This document shows, piece after piece, positions 6,253 through 6,805 of a DNA stretch of 6,805 bases. The stretch is taken from the NCBI GenBank assembly GCA_046349915.1, contig JAXMBL010000014.1:1-6805 (forward strand). Direction: 5' to 3'. Positions within the stretch are counted from its first letter, which is position 1, and each line of letters opens with the position of its first letter. The stretch comes from CAIXSC01 sp046349915. GTDB taxonomy: Bacteria; Planctomycetota; Planctomycetia; Pirellulales; Pirellulaceae. The position numbers and the translations under genes are program-made. The notes under the pieces are model-generated. The model was not told where the DNA came from and did no database searches. It worked only from the letters and a program-made list of their open reading frames with translations.

Positions 6253-6805
6253 ATGACCCGAGAAGATGTGATCCGGAAGATTGTCGAACGCGACGTACGA
6301 CAGCTGGGACTGGCTGAAGAAACGGTACAGCAAGAGGCGGCCGAACTGTACCACGCTGGTTGCGAATGGTTTGGCACCTGGGAAACGGCCCTGCATTATG
6401 CGGGGATCAGGAAGCGACGTTATCGGAAGCGTCGCCCGCGCGCCGGCGCTACGTCGCGACCGGACGAGGCACACGGTTACGCCGATCCCGAGGCCGTACA
6501 GCACGAGATCTACCGCCTGTGCCTGAATGGTTACAGTCTTACGCCTGCGAAAAATGCAATTCGCGATCGCTTGCTGTACGCCGCCGCTGCGCGGTTCTTT
6601 GGCAGCTGGGGCCAAGCCTTGGAAGCTGCGGGCGTAGATGTTCGCTATTCCCAATTGCGGGATAAGCGTCGGAAGCTGAACCGCGAAGACGTCATTCAAA
6701 AACTGCAGCAACGGTATTCGGCTGGCGAGTCAATGGTCTGGAACCAAGTGTGCGCCGAGAATCGCGAACTGGCAACGGCGGCGAAGTACGCCTTCGGAAG
6801 TTGGA
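6253..6805 (+). CDS. Protein of FGSW repeats, homing-endonuclease-associated-repeat-like (3' partial)
   Basis: ATG 6253 lies 1 nt after the previous stop, with GGAG at 6242-6245 and 7-nt spacing. The frame stays open to the window edge (184 complete codons). It contains at least three copies of one ~50-residue module. Copy 1 (residues 1-50) has TREDVIRKIVERDVRQLGL and WFGTWETALHYAGI. Copy 2 (~77-130) has EAVQHEIYRL and FFGSWGQALEAAGV. Copy 3 (from ~144) has NREDVIQKLQQRY and AFGSW, and is cut off. The F-G-[ST]-W-x-x-A-L-x-x-A-G core is like the homing-endonuclease/HNH-associated repeat (Pfam HNH_repeat), thought to be a DNA-binding helical unit. No nuclease motif is in the visible part; one could lie beyond the edge. 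A basic linker (RKRRYRKRRPR, ~52-62) separates copies 1 and 2. Tight coupling to the ParB-like genes suggests shared function. Confidence 0.75.
   Translation, partial: MTREDVIRKIVERDVRQLGLAEETVQQEAAELYHAGCEWFGTWETALHYAGIRKRRYRKRRPRAGATSRPDEAHGYADPEAVQHEIYRLCLNGYSLTPAKNAIRDRLLYAAAARFFGSWGQALEAAGVDVRYSQLRDKRRKLNREDVIQKLQQRYSAGESMVWNQVCAENRELATAAKYAFGSW

Noticed and set aside
1..6805. CRISPR arrays, tRNA or rRNA genes, insertion sequences
   Set aside because: No regularly spaced repeats, no cloverleaf or rRNA-like stretches, and no transposase with terminal inverted repeats were seen.

Overview
The window looks like a piece of accessory DNA from a planctomycete (Pirellulales-like). The base composition is GC-rich. 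The best taxonomic clue is the minus-strand secreted protein (771-2684), whose N-terminus has an Arg-rich stretch followed by LEVLERREVFSA. That is the LExLExR-type signature seen at the start of many planctomycete extracytoplasmic proteins. All assignments come from reading the sequence; no database search was run.

Layout: (a) 1-675, the 3' part of a plus-strand gene of unknown function with a helix-turn-helix-like C-terminus. (b) 676-770, a short convergent intergenic stretch with an 11-bp perfect inverted repeat. (c) 771-2684 on the minus strand, a secreted PhoX/DUF839-type beta-propeller protein ending in RTX-like calcium-binding repeats. (d) 2685-3002, a divergent intergenic region. It holds a small ORF remnant, a diverged second copy of a ~43-bp sequence also found at the end of the first gene, and a nested hairpin that would hide the ribosome binding site of the next gene. 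(e) 3003-6805, four tightly packed plus-strand genes running off the right edge: a large serine recombinase, two different ParB/RepB-like proteins, and a protein made of repeated FGSW modules resembling homing-endonuclease-associated repeats.

The four rightward genes (gaps of 12, 15 and 1 nt) read as one operon. A site-specific recombinase is coupled to two ParB-family DNA-binding proteins of different architecture, with no ParA ATPase in view. The recombinase itself carries one copy of the same FGS/W-type module that is repeated in the fourth protein, which suggests a shared DNA-recognition unit. This recombinase-ParB-RepB-repeat cassette, with its structured leader, is the most unusual content of the window. 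The PhoX-like gene is transcribed the other way and is probably unrelated cargo or host DNA.
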